From Chiua virens (Eukaryota > Basidiomycota > Agaricomycetes > Boletales > Boletaceae), in the NCBI GenBank assembly GCA_019787685.1, contig JAHNUO010000012.1, forward strand, positions 1-64,000: a DNA stretch of 64,000 nt. Reading direction: 5' to 3'. The notes below the pieces were generated by a model. It searched no databases, had not been told where the DNA came from, and worked only from the letters and a program-made list of their open reading frames with translations. Positions 22,235 to 34,200 of this stretch are shown here, piece after piece. The first letter of the stretch is position 1. Each line of letters opens with the position of its first letter. The position numbers and the translations under genes are program-made.

Positions 22235-25200
22235 ATGGCCCCTCAGACACGCTCTCAGACACAACAACTTCAAGCCAAATTGGCTCCAAATCAAACTGTT
22301 GAAGTCAAGCCTTCACAGATTAGACAGAATTCAGGATCTTCCTCTTCCTCTTCCTCTTCCTCTTCCTCTTCCTCTTCCTCTTCCTCTTCCTCTTCCTCTT
22401 CCTCTTCCTCTTCCTCTTCCTCTTCCTCTTCCTCTTCTTCCTCTTCCTCTTCCTCTTCCTCCTCCTCCTCCTCCTCACTATCTTCCTCCTATCATCTGTT
22501 TCTGAATAATATAGCTACTCAGAAGAGGACAGGCAGTCCAAATCATCAAGACTCGTCAGATTCCCCTGTCGACTATAATGAACTAGAGTTCATATATAAA
22601 AAATGCCAGGAAATAGTGACGGACGATGGTGAATCACACGATGTTCATTTGGATGAAGAAGGGCTCGATGAAGAGGTACTAGAATCATTCTATCAGAGAT
22701 GCGAGGCTATGATGGAACATCTTGACCTCGGTCAAAATGATACCACCAGTGATGAGATGAACAGCGAGTTTAGAGAGAACCATTCCGATCTCAGTTCTCC
22801 TGTTGTCCCATCTTCTCCCAACATGAACAACAACCAGAACTCTGATGGACCAGCATTGGACCATATCATCAGTATGTGTTTCATCTCCATCACTCTGACC
22901 CATTCATAAAGTCGTACATCCAGTGTGTTCCATGGCTAGGCCATCCATGTGGGTCACTGCCTATCAGAATCTACATACATTGCAGCATGAAACCTGGATT
23001 GATGCCAGTGTGCTCAACTTCTTTCTTCTATGCAAGTGGTATGCTGTTCGGGGACAAACACATGTCCGTTATGTCGATGTGTTCTCTGCGATGCCTTCCG
23101 TCAGCTCCTCTGGTATTCTGGCATTGCCTGATGAACACGAGATAGAATTGTTTCAACAGCGCCATCTGTTCCAAACACTTCAAAGTGACTCCTCAATTCC
23201 AATAGCATTCATCGTCCATCGCTCACACCATTTCTTCCTTGTCATTTTCAATTATGAGACAAACATGGCCTTCATTCTAGGAAGACGCATTTCTGGTGTC
23301 TCCAAGGCCCCTGATCACCATTACGACATACAGCATGATGATTGGAACATATGGAATGGACCTCAATACTGGAGGCACATCGCTACTCTTCACCAATTCG
23401 ATGCTGTAGAGCCGGATCAGGTCGACATACAAGTGTGCAACTGGATTCAAAACGGTCATGACTGTGGACCTATCGCATCCTTCATCATGGAGTCCTTCAT
23501 GAACACTGGTCTATATGATACAAACAACACTCTTCACATCCCCCCCATTCCTTGTGGTCATCAGCTCCGACTTCGAATGCTTGCAACTGTGAAAGATGGT
23601 TGCAGAAGAAGCTGGGATGACTATCGCTACCTCTCCTCTTCCAATCTCCCTCCTCATGATATCTGGTCTCAGTGGGATGACACACCCATCATCAGCGAGG
23701 ATGCTATTTTGGGGGTCCAGCAGGAAGCATCTGGAGAGCAGCATTCACACATTGTACAGGGGCTCAATATCATCGCTGCAAAATGCCTCCTCTGTCAACA
23801 GAGCCAGTTTGAAGACCATTCTGGAATCCAATGAACAGGCCGATGAAGAAGAAGAAAGAGAGAAAACCACCGTCTTAAATCACACCAAAGGACAACGTCT
23901 TAGAAATCTACTTCGGCGATATCCATATGTGAGTAAGGCTAGGTCTAGGTATGCTCTCCCCCCCAGGGCCATCCATGGGAGGGCAGAACCAGCTATGAAG
24001 GATGTGCCAGAAATGGACATGGAGGACACACTGGAAGTGATGCGGCAACGCAAGCACGTAAAGGACTGGACTGCAGCCTACATGTTCAGGTTCTCTCGTC
24101 CTACTCCTGCAGTGCATCTTCCTGCATATCAACATCGCCGGTGGAGATCATTTGACAGGTCATACGATGATTATGATGGGGGACCAGTCTTGGAAACCCT
24201 TCAACAAAGTAGAAACCCTTATGAAATCGTCGAAGAACCATATTATCGTCCTGGACTGTGGACTTCATTCAGAGACTATGGCTATCGATTGCTAAGTTCT
24301 TTCAGTCAAATGTTCTACTTGGACCCACCCGTCAAGCTCATGGACCATATACTACCCATTGGCGTCACGGAGAAATATGAGCCAGGTCGCCAGGTCGATG
24401 ATCATGTCACAGGTAAGCATGAGTATCCTTGAAAATAAAATAAATATAAAAATATCCTCTTTCAGGAGACTACTCATTGTATCGTAAACCTGAAGCTTCT
24501 CATGGTCAGGTACAGGTCGACGATGTGGTCATTCTCAGTGCTGCTCAAATGAACGAGATGAGCACCAACATCTCTGAAGACCTGATCACTACATTTCTTT
24601 GTGGACGACATGAGGATGGACGACATATCTGTCTAGACTTGGAATTGGACAGAGTCAACATCACTTCTGAAGACCTCAAGGTGACTGTGGATGTGGACAG
24701 TCTTATCTGGGTGACTCGTTTCCCTTGTTTCAACACTCCCTTGGCGATCTACCTAGGTCCCATCATAGAAGAGAAACCTCCCATGCACAAGAACAACCAT
24801 GTGTATGTGGACATTCTAGTTCCACAATCACAGGAGGATGCTGATGCCATCGGGAGCCGTAAGGAGTGGTTGACCATGTCATTTCCATTGTGTGGGGTTC
24901 CACACACCACCTTTGGTATGCTGGGCGGTGCTGCTAGCGTCATGAATGTGTACATCTGCTTCCCAAGAATGATTCACAGGGATGAGATGACACACCGACG
25001 TGCAAACCGCATACCAAAGGAGATCCTCGACTACTTCTGGAAGAACATTTTGCTTCCAGCCATATCCGAACATGTTGATGAAACCAATGCTCCATATATG
25101 TCGCTCACCCTGGACGAGGTGCAATTCAAGTCTCGCAAAGGAAAGAGCAAGAAGGCAGGTCGGCCCAAGGCAGTTCCATTCACCATGTCCCTATTGGAGA

Positions 25201-27398
25201 AGGTCCAGACCACCATGGAAGAAATCATACTAAACGATCCAGACCACTACTCCAATTATGGATCTTTCTTCTTCGTCCTCGATTGCAAGGGAATTAAGTT
25301 GTGGGCCAAGACGTCCATCCTGCAGGACGACCTACCACCCATAGAAGTCTTGCAGAAGAGTATTCCAGCCTTGGACTGGCCATACATGGTCGACCGAAAC
25401 AATGGAGAGCTTCTTGTCGACTTGGGTATCAGCATCAATCCTACTACCGATCACAAGGTCGTAGGACTGTGGAGACTAGATGCCCTAGAAGCCTCCTTTG
25501 GTGCAGGCGGGTTCCTACGAGGCAACATCCATCACACCTGCACTCTCGGAAGATATGGTGCGCTTCAGGCTGAAATGGCACAAGAGAGGGCACGACAGAC
25601 CCACGTCTCCTTCAGGAGTGCCTACAATCTGTGCTATGAGGCCATACGTCCAAATGACAACCTACCAACATTCGTCATGGACAAAGACGCCTATGCACTG
25701 AATGATGACTTTATGCAGGAATGCATGCAGGCCATATGTATGTATTCTGGACCAGCCAAGAACAGATCTTATGGAGTCAGAGATGAATATCGAATCAGTG
25801 GAATGGCCATGGAAATGGTCATGTCAGGGTTGTTCGACAAGGTGGGCCATGGTGTCAGTTTTGTCAGATTATTTCCCTCATCATTCATTTCACAGGTGGA
25901 TGAATTCATCAAATCTGATGCTATACTCTGGATATCTTCCGAAATTTGGTTCGAATTCCTTTCCAGACGCATCAGGGCACTTCAGTTGGCTCAGATCATC
26001 ATCAAGGACTTGGAACCTCCAAACTTGGGAATATTGACCGGGATCTTCTGTCATTTGATACGCTGCACATCCAGCACTCCTATCATTTTGGACTATCATG
26101 TTCGGGAATCCATGGCTCTCCTTCAATTCTCTAGGGTCTCTGGGCGATTCGGCATGTTCTTCTTGCTCGACCTTGATGTCAAGAAGTTGCCTGCACTTCC
26201 AACAGTCCAACAGCATGATGATGCTGAGGTATTGAAGCTCATGAATGCGAAGCAGAAGAGGAAGGGTCGACCTATATGGTCTACAATACATGATGATGAA
26301 GAATCTGAGCAATTTCCCATCGGAAGCAAGCCTACCTGGAATTTGCTACAGAAGACCATTCAAGATCAGCCCTGGTTAATCATGCGCGCTTGGATGTGGA
26401 CCAGTGACTTGTCATATCTGGAACCTGTGGTTGGCAAGCTATTTGTCCAGTTCACATGTCAGATTTGGATCCAGTTAAAGGAGACTTGGTTGATAGCTCC
26501 ACAGAATAGGCCAGAGCCGACCTCCTTGGAGGATGCCATTCAAAGCTGGTCGTTGAATGAAGTATTCAGGACGATTCGTGCATGTTCATTCATAGCGACC
26601 AATGCTGACATACCGGGAAGTGCAGGAGCAGGTCACCACCAGCCTAGCTTCATGGAGCGAATGCATGTCTTTTTCCCTGCTTTTGATCCAGATTCTGAGC
26701 CTACCAGCCACTCTCCTTGGAGTATATTTTGGATGAAACCATGCTATATCTGGGAATACCATCAACTCATGAAGGACCGCTCTGTGGCTGAGGAGTTTGA
26801 GATTACAGATCGCTTGGGGAAAATATTTTCTTTGCTTCAAACATTGCCAGATGCTTCGAAATGTAGCTCAAAGACACCCGGAAGGACATGGAGATGCAAA
26901 GAAGGGAAGATTGTAATGGTGACCAATTCAAAGTTCTACAAGATCGAAGGGATTTCAAAAGGGAAGACTCAAAAACCCCGGCAAAAGGTCACTCGCGTTT
27001 TAAAGCCACGAAACAAGCTTCAAATGGACATTATGGAACATATGGGTTATGACGAGCTTCTAGCTAACAAGCAATTGATTGCAGAGAGGCGCAGAATGAG
27101 ACAGGGGAGGGATAGAAAGTCTACAAAACAAAAGAATACTCGGAAACCTCCTCCTACTAGACAACAGAAGCATCAGGATAAAAAGGAGGAGGAGGAGGGG
27201 GAGGGGGAGGGGGAGGATGATGAGGGGGAAGGGGAGGATGATGAGGGGGAAGGGGAGGATGATGAGGGGAAGGAGGGAAATGATGATGAGGGAGAGGAGG
27301 AGGAGAGTGATGAGGGGGAGGGGGAGCATGATGAGGACAAAGATAAGGATGAAGATGAAGATGAAGATTTTGCAGATGAAGAGGACAATACCGAGTGA
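22235..27398 (+). CDS. Polyserine - Ulp1-type protease - very large unknown protein, one 1,670-codon gene
   Basis: The ATG at 22235 follows ACC (good context). Four exons, 22235-22871, 22912-23665, 23724-24412 and 24466-27398, join in frame and total 5,013 nt. Exon 1 encodes a polyserine tract and acidic segments. Exon 2 has a C48/Ulp1-like protease: WIDASVLNFF, HRSHHFFLVIFN with the catalytic His, and Q-NGHDCG with the Gln and Cys. Exons 3-4 encode about 1,200 residues without a domain I can name; conserved-looking blocks include GLWRLDALEASFGAGGF and CTLGRYGALQAEM. The C-terminus is a Lys-rich then Glu/Asp/Gly-rich tail. Ulp1-like proteases of this type occur in fungal DNA transposons (KDZ and others), so I infer a mobile-element protein. 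The exon 2/3 junction is the least certain; without it the protease and the large protein would be two genes. Confidence 0.65.
22337..22481. repeat. TCTTCC microsatellite coding for polyserine
   Basis: More than 20 TCTTCC hexamers followed by TCC triplets, read in frame as a run of about 55 Ser with one Leu towards its end. It lies inside exon 1 of the Ulp1 gene and is likely length-variable. Confidence 0.95.
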
Positions 27399-27409
27399 AC
27401 TACTGTACT

Positions 27410-29830
27410 CATCTCAAATAAATTATGATTTCAGGATGGATGCAAGATATGGTCCCTGCACCCCATGTATATAATTCCCATAGACCATGATACAATACTC
27501 AAAACGATCCCTATAAATTATTTGAATGATGTACCTTACTTTCCTCCCTCCCCCCCTTCACTGGTCTCAAATAAATCAGAAAGGTCCATTAAGAGTGAAA
27601 GCAATGTTCCTCACATGTATATAACACTCACAGACCATGATACAATATGTAGAATTGTATCAAAAAAATATTTGAGCGATGCACCTTACCCTCCTCCCTC
27701 CTCCCCTCTACCAGTCTCAAATAAATCGGAAAGGTCTATTAAGTGTAAACACAATGTTCCCCACATGTGTATAACACCAATAGACCATGATACAATACAT
27801 AGAATTGCACCAAAAAATATTTGAGAGATGCACCTTACCCTCTCCCCTCTCCCCCTCTACTGGTCTCAAATAAATCAGGATGGTCCATTATGAGTGCAAA
27901 CAATGTTTCCCACATATATATAACACATATAGACCGTGATACAATATATAGAATTGCACCAAAAAAATATTTGAGAGATGCACCTTACCCTCCCCCCTCC
28001 CCCCTCTACTGGTCTCAAATAAATCAGGACGGTCCATTATGAGTGCAAATAATGTTCCCCACATGTATATAACACCTATAGACTATGATACAATATATAG
28101 AATTGTACCAAAAAAATATTTGAGAGATGCACCTTACCCTCCCCCCTCCCCCCCTCTACTGGTCTCAAATAAATCAGTAAGGTCCATTATGAGTGCACAT
28201 GATGTTCCCCACATGTATATAACACCTATAGACCATGATACAATACATAGAATTGCACCAAAAAAATATTTGAGAGATGCACCTTACCCTCCCCTCTTCC
28301 CCCTCTACTGGTCTCAAATAAATCAGAAAGGTCTATTAAGTGTAAACACAATGTTCCCCACATGCATATAACACCTATAGACCATGATGCAATATATAGA
28401 ATTGTACCAAAAAAATATTTGAGAGATGCACCTTACCCTCCCCCCTCCCCCCCTCTACTGGTCTCAAATAAATCAGTAAGGTCCATTATGAGTGCACATG
28501 ATGTTCCCCACATGTATATAACACCTATAGACCATGATACAATACATAGAATTGCACCAAAAAAATATTTGAGAGATGCACCTTACCCTCCCCTCTTCCC
28601 CCTCTACTGGTCTCAAATAAATCAGAAAGGTCTATTAAGTGTAAACACAATGTTCCCCACATGCATATAACACCTATAGACCATGATGCAATATATAGAA
28701 TTGTACCAAAAAAATATTTAAGAGATGCACCTTACCCTCCCCCCTCCCCCCCCTCTACTGGTCTCAAATAAATCAGTAAGGTCCATTATGAGTGCACATG
28801 ATGTTCCCCACATGTATATAACACTTATAGACCATGATACAATACATAGAATTGCACCAAAAAAATATTTGAGAGATGCACCTTACCCTCCCCCCTCTTC
28901 CCTCTACTGGTCTCAAATAAATCAGGACAGTCCATTATGAGTGAAAATGATGTTCCCCACATGTATATAACACCTATAGACCATGATACAATACATAGAA
29001 TTGCACCAAAAAAATATTTGAGAGATGCACCTTACCCTCCCCCCTCCCCCCTCCCCCCTTCTACTGGTCTCAAATAAATCAGGATGGTCCATTATGAGTG
29101 CAAACAATGTTCCCCACATGTATATAACACCCATAGACTATGATACAATATATAGAATCGCACCAAAAAAATATTTGAGAGATGCACCTTACCCTCCCCC
29201 CTCCCCCCTCTACTGGTCTCAAATAAATCAGGACGGTCCATTATGAGTGCAAATAATGTTCCCCACATGTATATAACACCTATAGACTATGATACAATAT
29301 ATAGAATCGCACCAAAAAAATATTTGAGAGATGCACCTTACCCTCCCCCCTCCCCCCTCTACTGGTCTCAAATAAATCAGGACGGTCCATTATGAGTGCA
29401 AATAATGTTCCCCACATGTATATAACACCTATAGACTATGATACAATATATAGAATCGCACCAAAAAAATATTTGAGAGATGCACCTTACCCTCCCCCCT
29501 CCCCCCTCTACTGGTCTCAAATAAATCAGGACGGTCCATTATGAGTGCAAATAATGTTCCCCACATGTATATAACACCTATAGACCATGATACAATACAT
29601 AGAATTGCACCAAAAAATATTTGAGAGATGCACCTTACCCTCCCCCCTCCCCCCCTCTACTGGTCTCAAATAAATCAGGATGGTCCATTATGAGTGCAAA
29701 TAATGTTCCCCACATGTATATAACACCTATAGACCATGATACAATACATAGAATTGCACCAAAAAAATATTTGAGAGATGCATCTCACCCTTCCCCCTCC
29801 TCCCCTCTTACCTTGCTCAAAAATTATTCC
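27410..29830. repeat. Satellite of about 149-bp units, 16-17 copies
   Basis: The word GGTCTCAAATAAATCAG recurs at 27563, 28011, 28161, 28310, 28460, 28609, 28760, 28909, 29066, 29215, 29364, 29513 and 29662, with diverged copies at 27410, 27713, 27862 and about 29811. Most spacings are 149-150 bp. Units 28161-28460 and 28460-28760 are nearly identical as pairs, giving a 299-bp higher-order repeat. Each unit holds AATAAA, a CCCTCCCCCC tract and a TTTGAGAGATGCACC word. The first, most diverged unit starts 12 bp after the stop of the Ulp1 gene. Open frames across it are artefacts of the near-150-bp period. Confidence 0.95.
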
Positions 29831-29935
29831 GACCGCCGTTTTCTTAGAAAACGTATTTGGGGCATCCTAACATATATATAAACAACCTCCAATCATTACT
29901 TCACCCAGATTTTGGTTTTCGAATTGTAATTACAA

Positions 29936-30740
29936 TTACCCCAGGCTCTGTATGGTGACCATTACTCCAACACGAGAACCAAGGCTGGAATGCATGTCGA
30001 CAATGTCTTGTATTATCGTTTCCGACAACGGCGTTTTCTGGCGCAGCAGGTCTTGCGGTAAATCGGAAGGAGATGGATCAGATTGGTAGGTGGAAAATAG
30101 ATTTTCCTCGGCGATCAACGACCACTGCATGGAGAGCAACCCAAGCATCCCACCGAAAGCCTCTCGAGACCTCTTGGCAATCCTCAGTGCCTTCCTAAGC
30201 GACTTAAAAGATTGCCGGTAACCAAACTTCTCAGGATATGGGAAGAACTCGATCCCCCTAGGAACGACCTTCTGTTGACAGAGGCAAGAGATGGCGGCGG
30301 CAAGCGTATCCTCCAACCAAACCCAAGACCTGAGAAGTTCTGGTTCAAGACCATAAAGACTGTTGTCGTGCAATACGATCTGGCACCGAGCGAGGCGTCC
30401 CAACAATGGCCCAATGAAGCGAGGGGTCCTTGGAACAAAGGCGAACTGGGGATATTTCCTGCAGTTGAGGCGGAAGGAATAGAGGTCCTCGACAAACATA
30501 TACTGAGGGCGTTTCAAGACGTCGGCAAGAGGGGTGGGTGGATAGTATTGTGCCACAAGGGAGGTATAGACGGAGCCATCCCTTTCAACGATATGGTGGA
30601 CGGGGGGATTACGATAAAACTCGATACCTGTGATTGCACCAGATGTGGTCGGATTAGGCAATGGGAGGTTGACCATGTTGAGCAAGGCTTGGAAGGCGTG
30701 GATGCGGGTTAAGGAGCTACCAGGGATTGCGGAAACACAA
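29936..30740 (-). CDS. Unknown companion protein of the RecQ gene (locus B)
   Basis: A clean frame runs from about 30740 to TAA at 29936. It can start at the ATG at 30679 (MVNLPLPNPTTSG) or continue upstream through SSLTRIHAFQALLN. Blocks that look conserved are GIEFYRNPPVHHIVERDGS, RPQYMFVEDLYSFR and YPQFAFVPRTPRF. I do not recognise a domain, but I associate this sequence type with RecQ-linked multicopy genes in mushroom genomes (memory only). It lies on the same strand and 3' of the RecQ gene. The C-terminus stops just before the satellite and may be truncated. A first exon upstream of 30740 is possible. Confidence 0.55.
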
Positions 30741-31287
30741 GTTTACGTTCTGGACCGACACCAACGTATAACGACGGTGTGGGAAGAACGATGGAAGCTG
30801 AAATGGTTAGAAAATGAATTAGCGATGAAAATTAGGTTGGGAAGCGACATACCAGGGATGTTAAGAGAGGGCGTGAGGGTGTTGTCTCAGATTAAAGTAA
30901 ACTTTGGTTGTTTCGTTCCGTGCTTTGTGTTACATAATCGCAATCATGGAGTTTTTTAGCTGACTAAGCTGGCAGCAAAATGTAACAACCGGGCGTCATA
31001 ATTCGTGAGAATCTTCAACCGCAGTCCCTGTTACCGCTTGGTGCCGGAGCGAGCATTTGCCAAATCAACGAATAAGGTTGCATGTGCATACTTCGAACAA
31101 TGTAATATCAGCAGTGTTCTGTTGTGAAGAGTTTTTTGGACGGTGCTCAGGCTATAACTCCTGTTACACATGGATCGAGCAAGGTTTTCGCTGCCACCAG
31201 GCGGCACTTCCCAAAGGGTGTCAGTCACGATCAAGTCAGTCACGATCAAGTCAGTTACGGAATTTCAGAGGAAACTTCATTGCTCGT
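30741..31287. other. Spacer between companion gene and RecQ gene
   Basis: No coding frame is supported. A direct repeat of AGTCACGATCAAGTC lies at 31224-31252. The same GTCAGTCACG word recurs at 37021-37030 and 37194-37221 outside the RecQ gene, on its 5' side. Confidence 0.4.
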
Positions 31288-34200
31288 CTACCGGTTAAAA
31301 CACTCTGAAAATGCGATGAGAAAAACAGCAAAATTCGGTATTCTATCGGGAGAGGGGGAAGGCTCTGTCATCCAGTCTAAAAATTGGGAAAGCGGCTTCT
31401 CTGATGAAAGAGCAGGTTGCAATAATAGCTTCGTAGACAAGGACGAAAGAAAGGACCTACTGTCCGATCTACCGTCGTACAAGTAAACTAAAGACACAAG
31501 CGTAGGAATCAAATACGGAATTTTGGCGTTAGGGCAGTCGTCAGCAGCAAGCTTGTCGCCCCTCCGTATGACAGGATGGTCACACGGCGCACGAAAGGGA
31601 ACCCAACACAAATAACAGGAAGGCCAAAAGGTGTTTTCAGTGCGCTTTTTGGCACGAAGGCTCGACAACAAGGAGTTGAAAAGATAAGGGCGGGTATGAG
31701 TATGCGGTTCAACACGAGATTCCCCAAGAATCCAACAATCTGGGCAATCAATCGCTGCAATGCGAGCGATAATCCTCCTCAATGCCTCCAATTGCGCCCT
31801 CCCAGTGTTGTATGCATTTCGAATATGGTCCGCATTGGCTTCAATAGACAAAGGGACGGAAACAGGCAAAGGCGGTGCTTTATTCCAGCAAGCAATGGGT
31901 GCGGGTACAGTGGGTTTCTTGACCAACGGAAGGTCGAATCGAAGGGGCTGAGGCACGAATAAATTGCTAGACTTGGTAATAAAAAAAAACAGTTTAACCC
32001 AATACTATAGAGGATACGATGGATGTCACCTTGGATAACTGCTCACACTGATCACAAAGAACGCTTTTGACGGAAGAAGCGCAGGAATGCACATCTGGAT
32101 CAAAATGTTTGAACGCCAAGCGACGACAACTATTGGCTTGAAGGAAATCAGCCATGGAGCGCTTTCCAGAGTGGTCGGGATCGTCAGAAGGAGCCTGAGT
32201 GGGGATGAAGCTCCATATGGTGAACGCATAAGAGGGAAGACCATCGCGGCCAAGTCGCCCAGACTCCTGGAGGAAGGAGAGCATTTCTCTGGGCTCAACT
32301 ATAATGGCGTATCTGACGCTAGGAAAGTCCACGCCCTCTGCGAAGCAAACCGTTGCTGCAACCCATTGTACAGCTCCAGAACGCCAAGCCTGGAATCTTG
32401 AAGATTTCTCGATTTTATTCTGGCGTTCGTCTGACAAAACATGGCTTGTGTAAGCAGGGATGCCTAAGAGCTCGGCAATCTCTTTCGTAAAAGCGATGCT
32501 AGTGGTGTAAATCACGCCCCGCTCATCCTCCTTGAGTTGTAGGGAGTTGAACAGCTCAACGGTTTTTTGTATGACGTACTTCGATTGGACATGAACAACA
32601 GTATATTTGATGTTCGGACGAGAGACAGGGGCCCGAATGATGCGGAGTAACAGCGGGTCGATCATCATCGATTGGCAGAGTGCTGGAATGGAGTGGATAG
32701 GCATGGTAGCGGTAAGAAAGGTAATGGGCTTTCTAAGTTGGGTAAGGCGATGGAATAACTTGAAGCAGGAACGGTATGAATCGGATGTGAAGACATGATG
32801 TGCTTCATCCACGAAGATTCGCTGCAGTCTGGACGAACTAGCTTCGGCCCATTGAAAAAAGCAATCAGTCGCAGCCTCATGCGCAGGAACAATAACCAGC
32901 TGGGCATCAAATGGGTTCAAATCGGCAGACCATTTCCCACCAGGAATAGGTGAAGAAGCCAACCTGCGATCCATGTCCTCTGTCAAGGCGACAAAGGGTG
33001 TCACCACAATAAACAGACTTTGAGGATTTAGCAGCGGGGCAGCAAAAAAGGCTAAACTTTTACCGCTGCCAGTAGGCATGATGGCCAAAACGTGGTCGTT
33101 GGTCAAGCAGCTTTGTACGAGTTCAGCTTGGTAGTGTGATGTGAAAGCAAAGTCGCTTTCACCAGGAAATAGGGGCTTGATATACGAGGCAAGTAGAGGA
33201 TGAACAATAAGGGGTGGCAGTTGGGATGGGGTGAAGACGGATGGCCTCGCTAAGATTTGATTGAAGTGGGAGGTGAAGTCGGAAGCAAAACCCTGCAAAA
33301 CGCTGGTCCACTGGGGGAAAACGGTTCGGTAGCAACCCTGGAGACTTTCACGAGCGGCATTCTGAACAGACGACAATATCTGGGCCTTGAAAGAGTCTAG
33401 AAATCGAAGGTGCTTCTCCTCAGGGCTTGAGTCATTAACGTTGCCCATGACATGTGGGTGTAAGCAGCCTAAAGAAGCGTGCCACCGAGCAGAAACCCGC
33501 TGCATAGACCGAACGGAGGTGTGGGATATCATGGGGAGTGCGTTTGTACCTTGGATACCGTAATGAGCATTAGCAACGACGGCGGTATGACCAAACTGGG
33601 AGTGTATCATGGCCAAGTCATGGTCATCTTCGTCAGGGGCCCCAAAGTCTGTACCAGCGAGACAGCAGAGCATAGAACACATGACCTGTCGCCATTCCCT
33701 CAAACCCATGGGTAAACCAAGGAACTTTTCTGTATATCGATGAAGAATGGACGAAAAGTTTTTGCTGTTGAGGATGCTACCGTGATGTATGAATAAGTAG
33801 CTCAAGTAATTTCGAGCAAGTGAGACGTCCATAACAAAAGATGCAAGCTTGGCAGCAACGGGATACAGCACACTGAGCACGAAAATGGCGAGGCGTGAAA
33901 TTGAATGGGCAGGGGTACGGATGATGAGGCGACCATGGCCCTGAACGTGCTGGGTTTTGACATAAGTCGTCACAATCGAAAGGCAGCCGTTAAGGATGAA
34001 GACATGGCGTTCGCCAGGGCCATGGATGGTGTGTCTCAAGTGGTCACATTCAGTACCCCTGGCTCCGCCTCCCCAGGTCAAGGTTATGGCATAGTACATG
34101 GCAGACACGAGGTCATCCAGGTCAGACAACCACCGCCAGATCTGAGCTATGAAGAGGTCAGCATGAATATACTAAATAGCTGGACACTCACACTGGCAAG

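Noticed and set aside
10674..27398. A TET/JBP oxygenase gene accompanying the Ulp1 element, as in KDZ transposons
   Set aside because: The only iron-binding HxD protein here has JmjC landmarks, not TET/JBP ones, and I could not identify a KDZ transposase.
27410..29830. CRISPR-like regular repeats
   Set aside because: The whole unit is conserved with no unique spacers, and the genome is eukaryotic.
27465..29881. Chain of 70-120-codon frames in the satellite
   Set aside because: They arise because many units are close to 150 bp without stops; each breaks where a unit is 149 bp.
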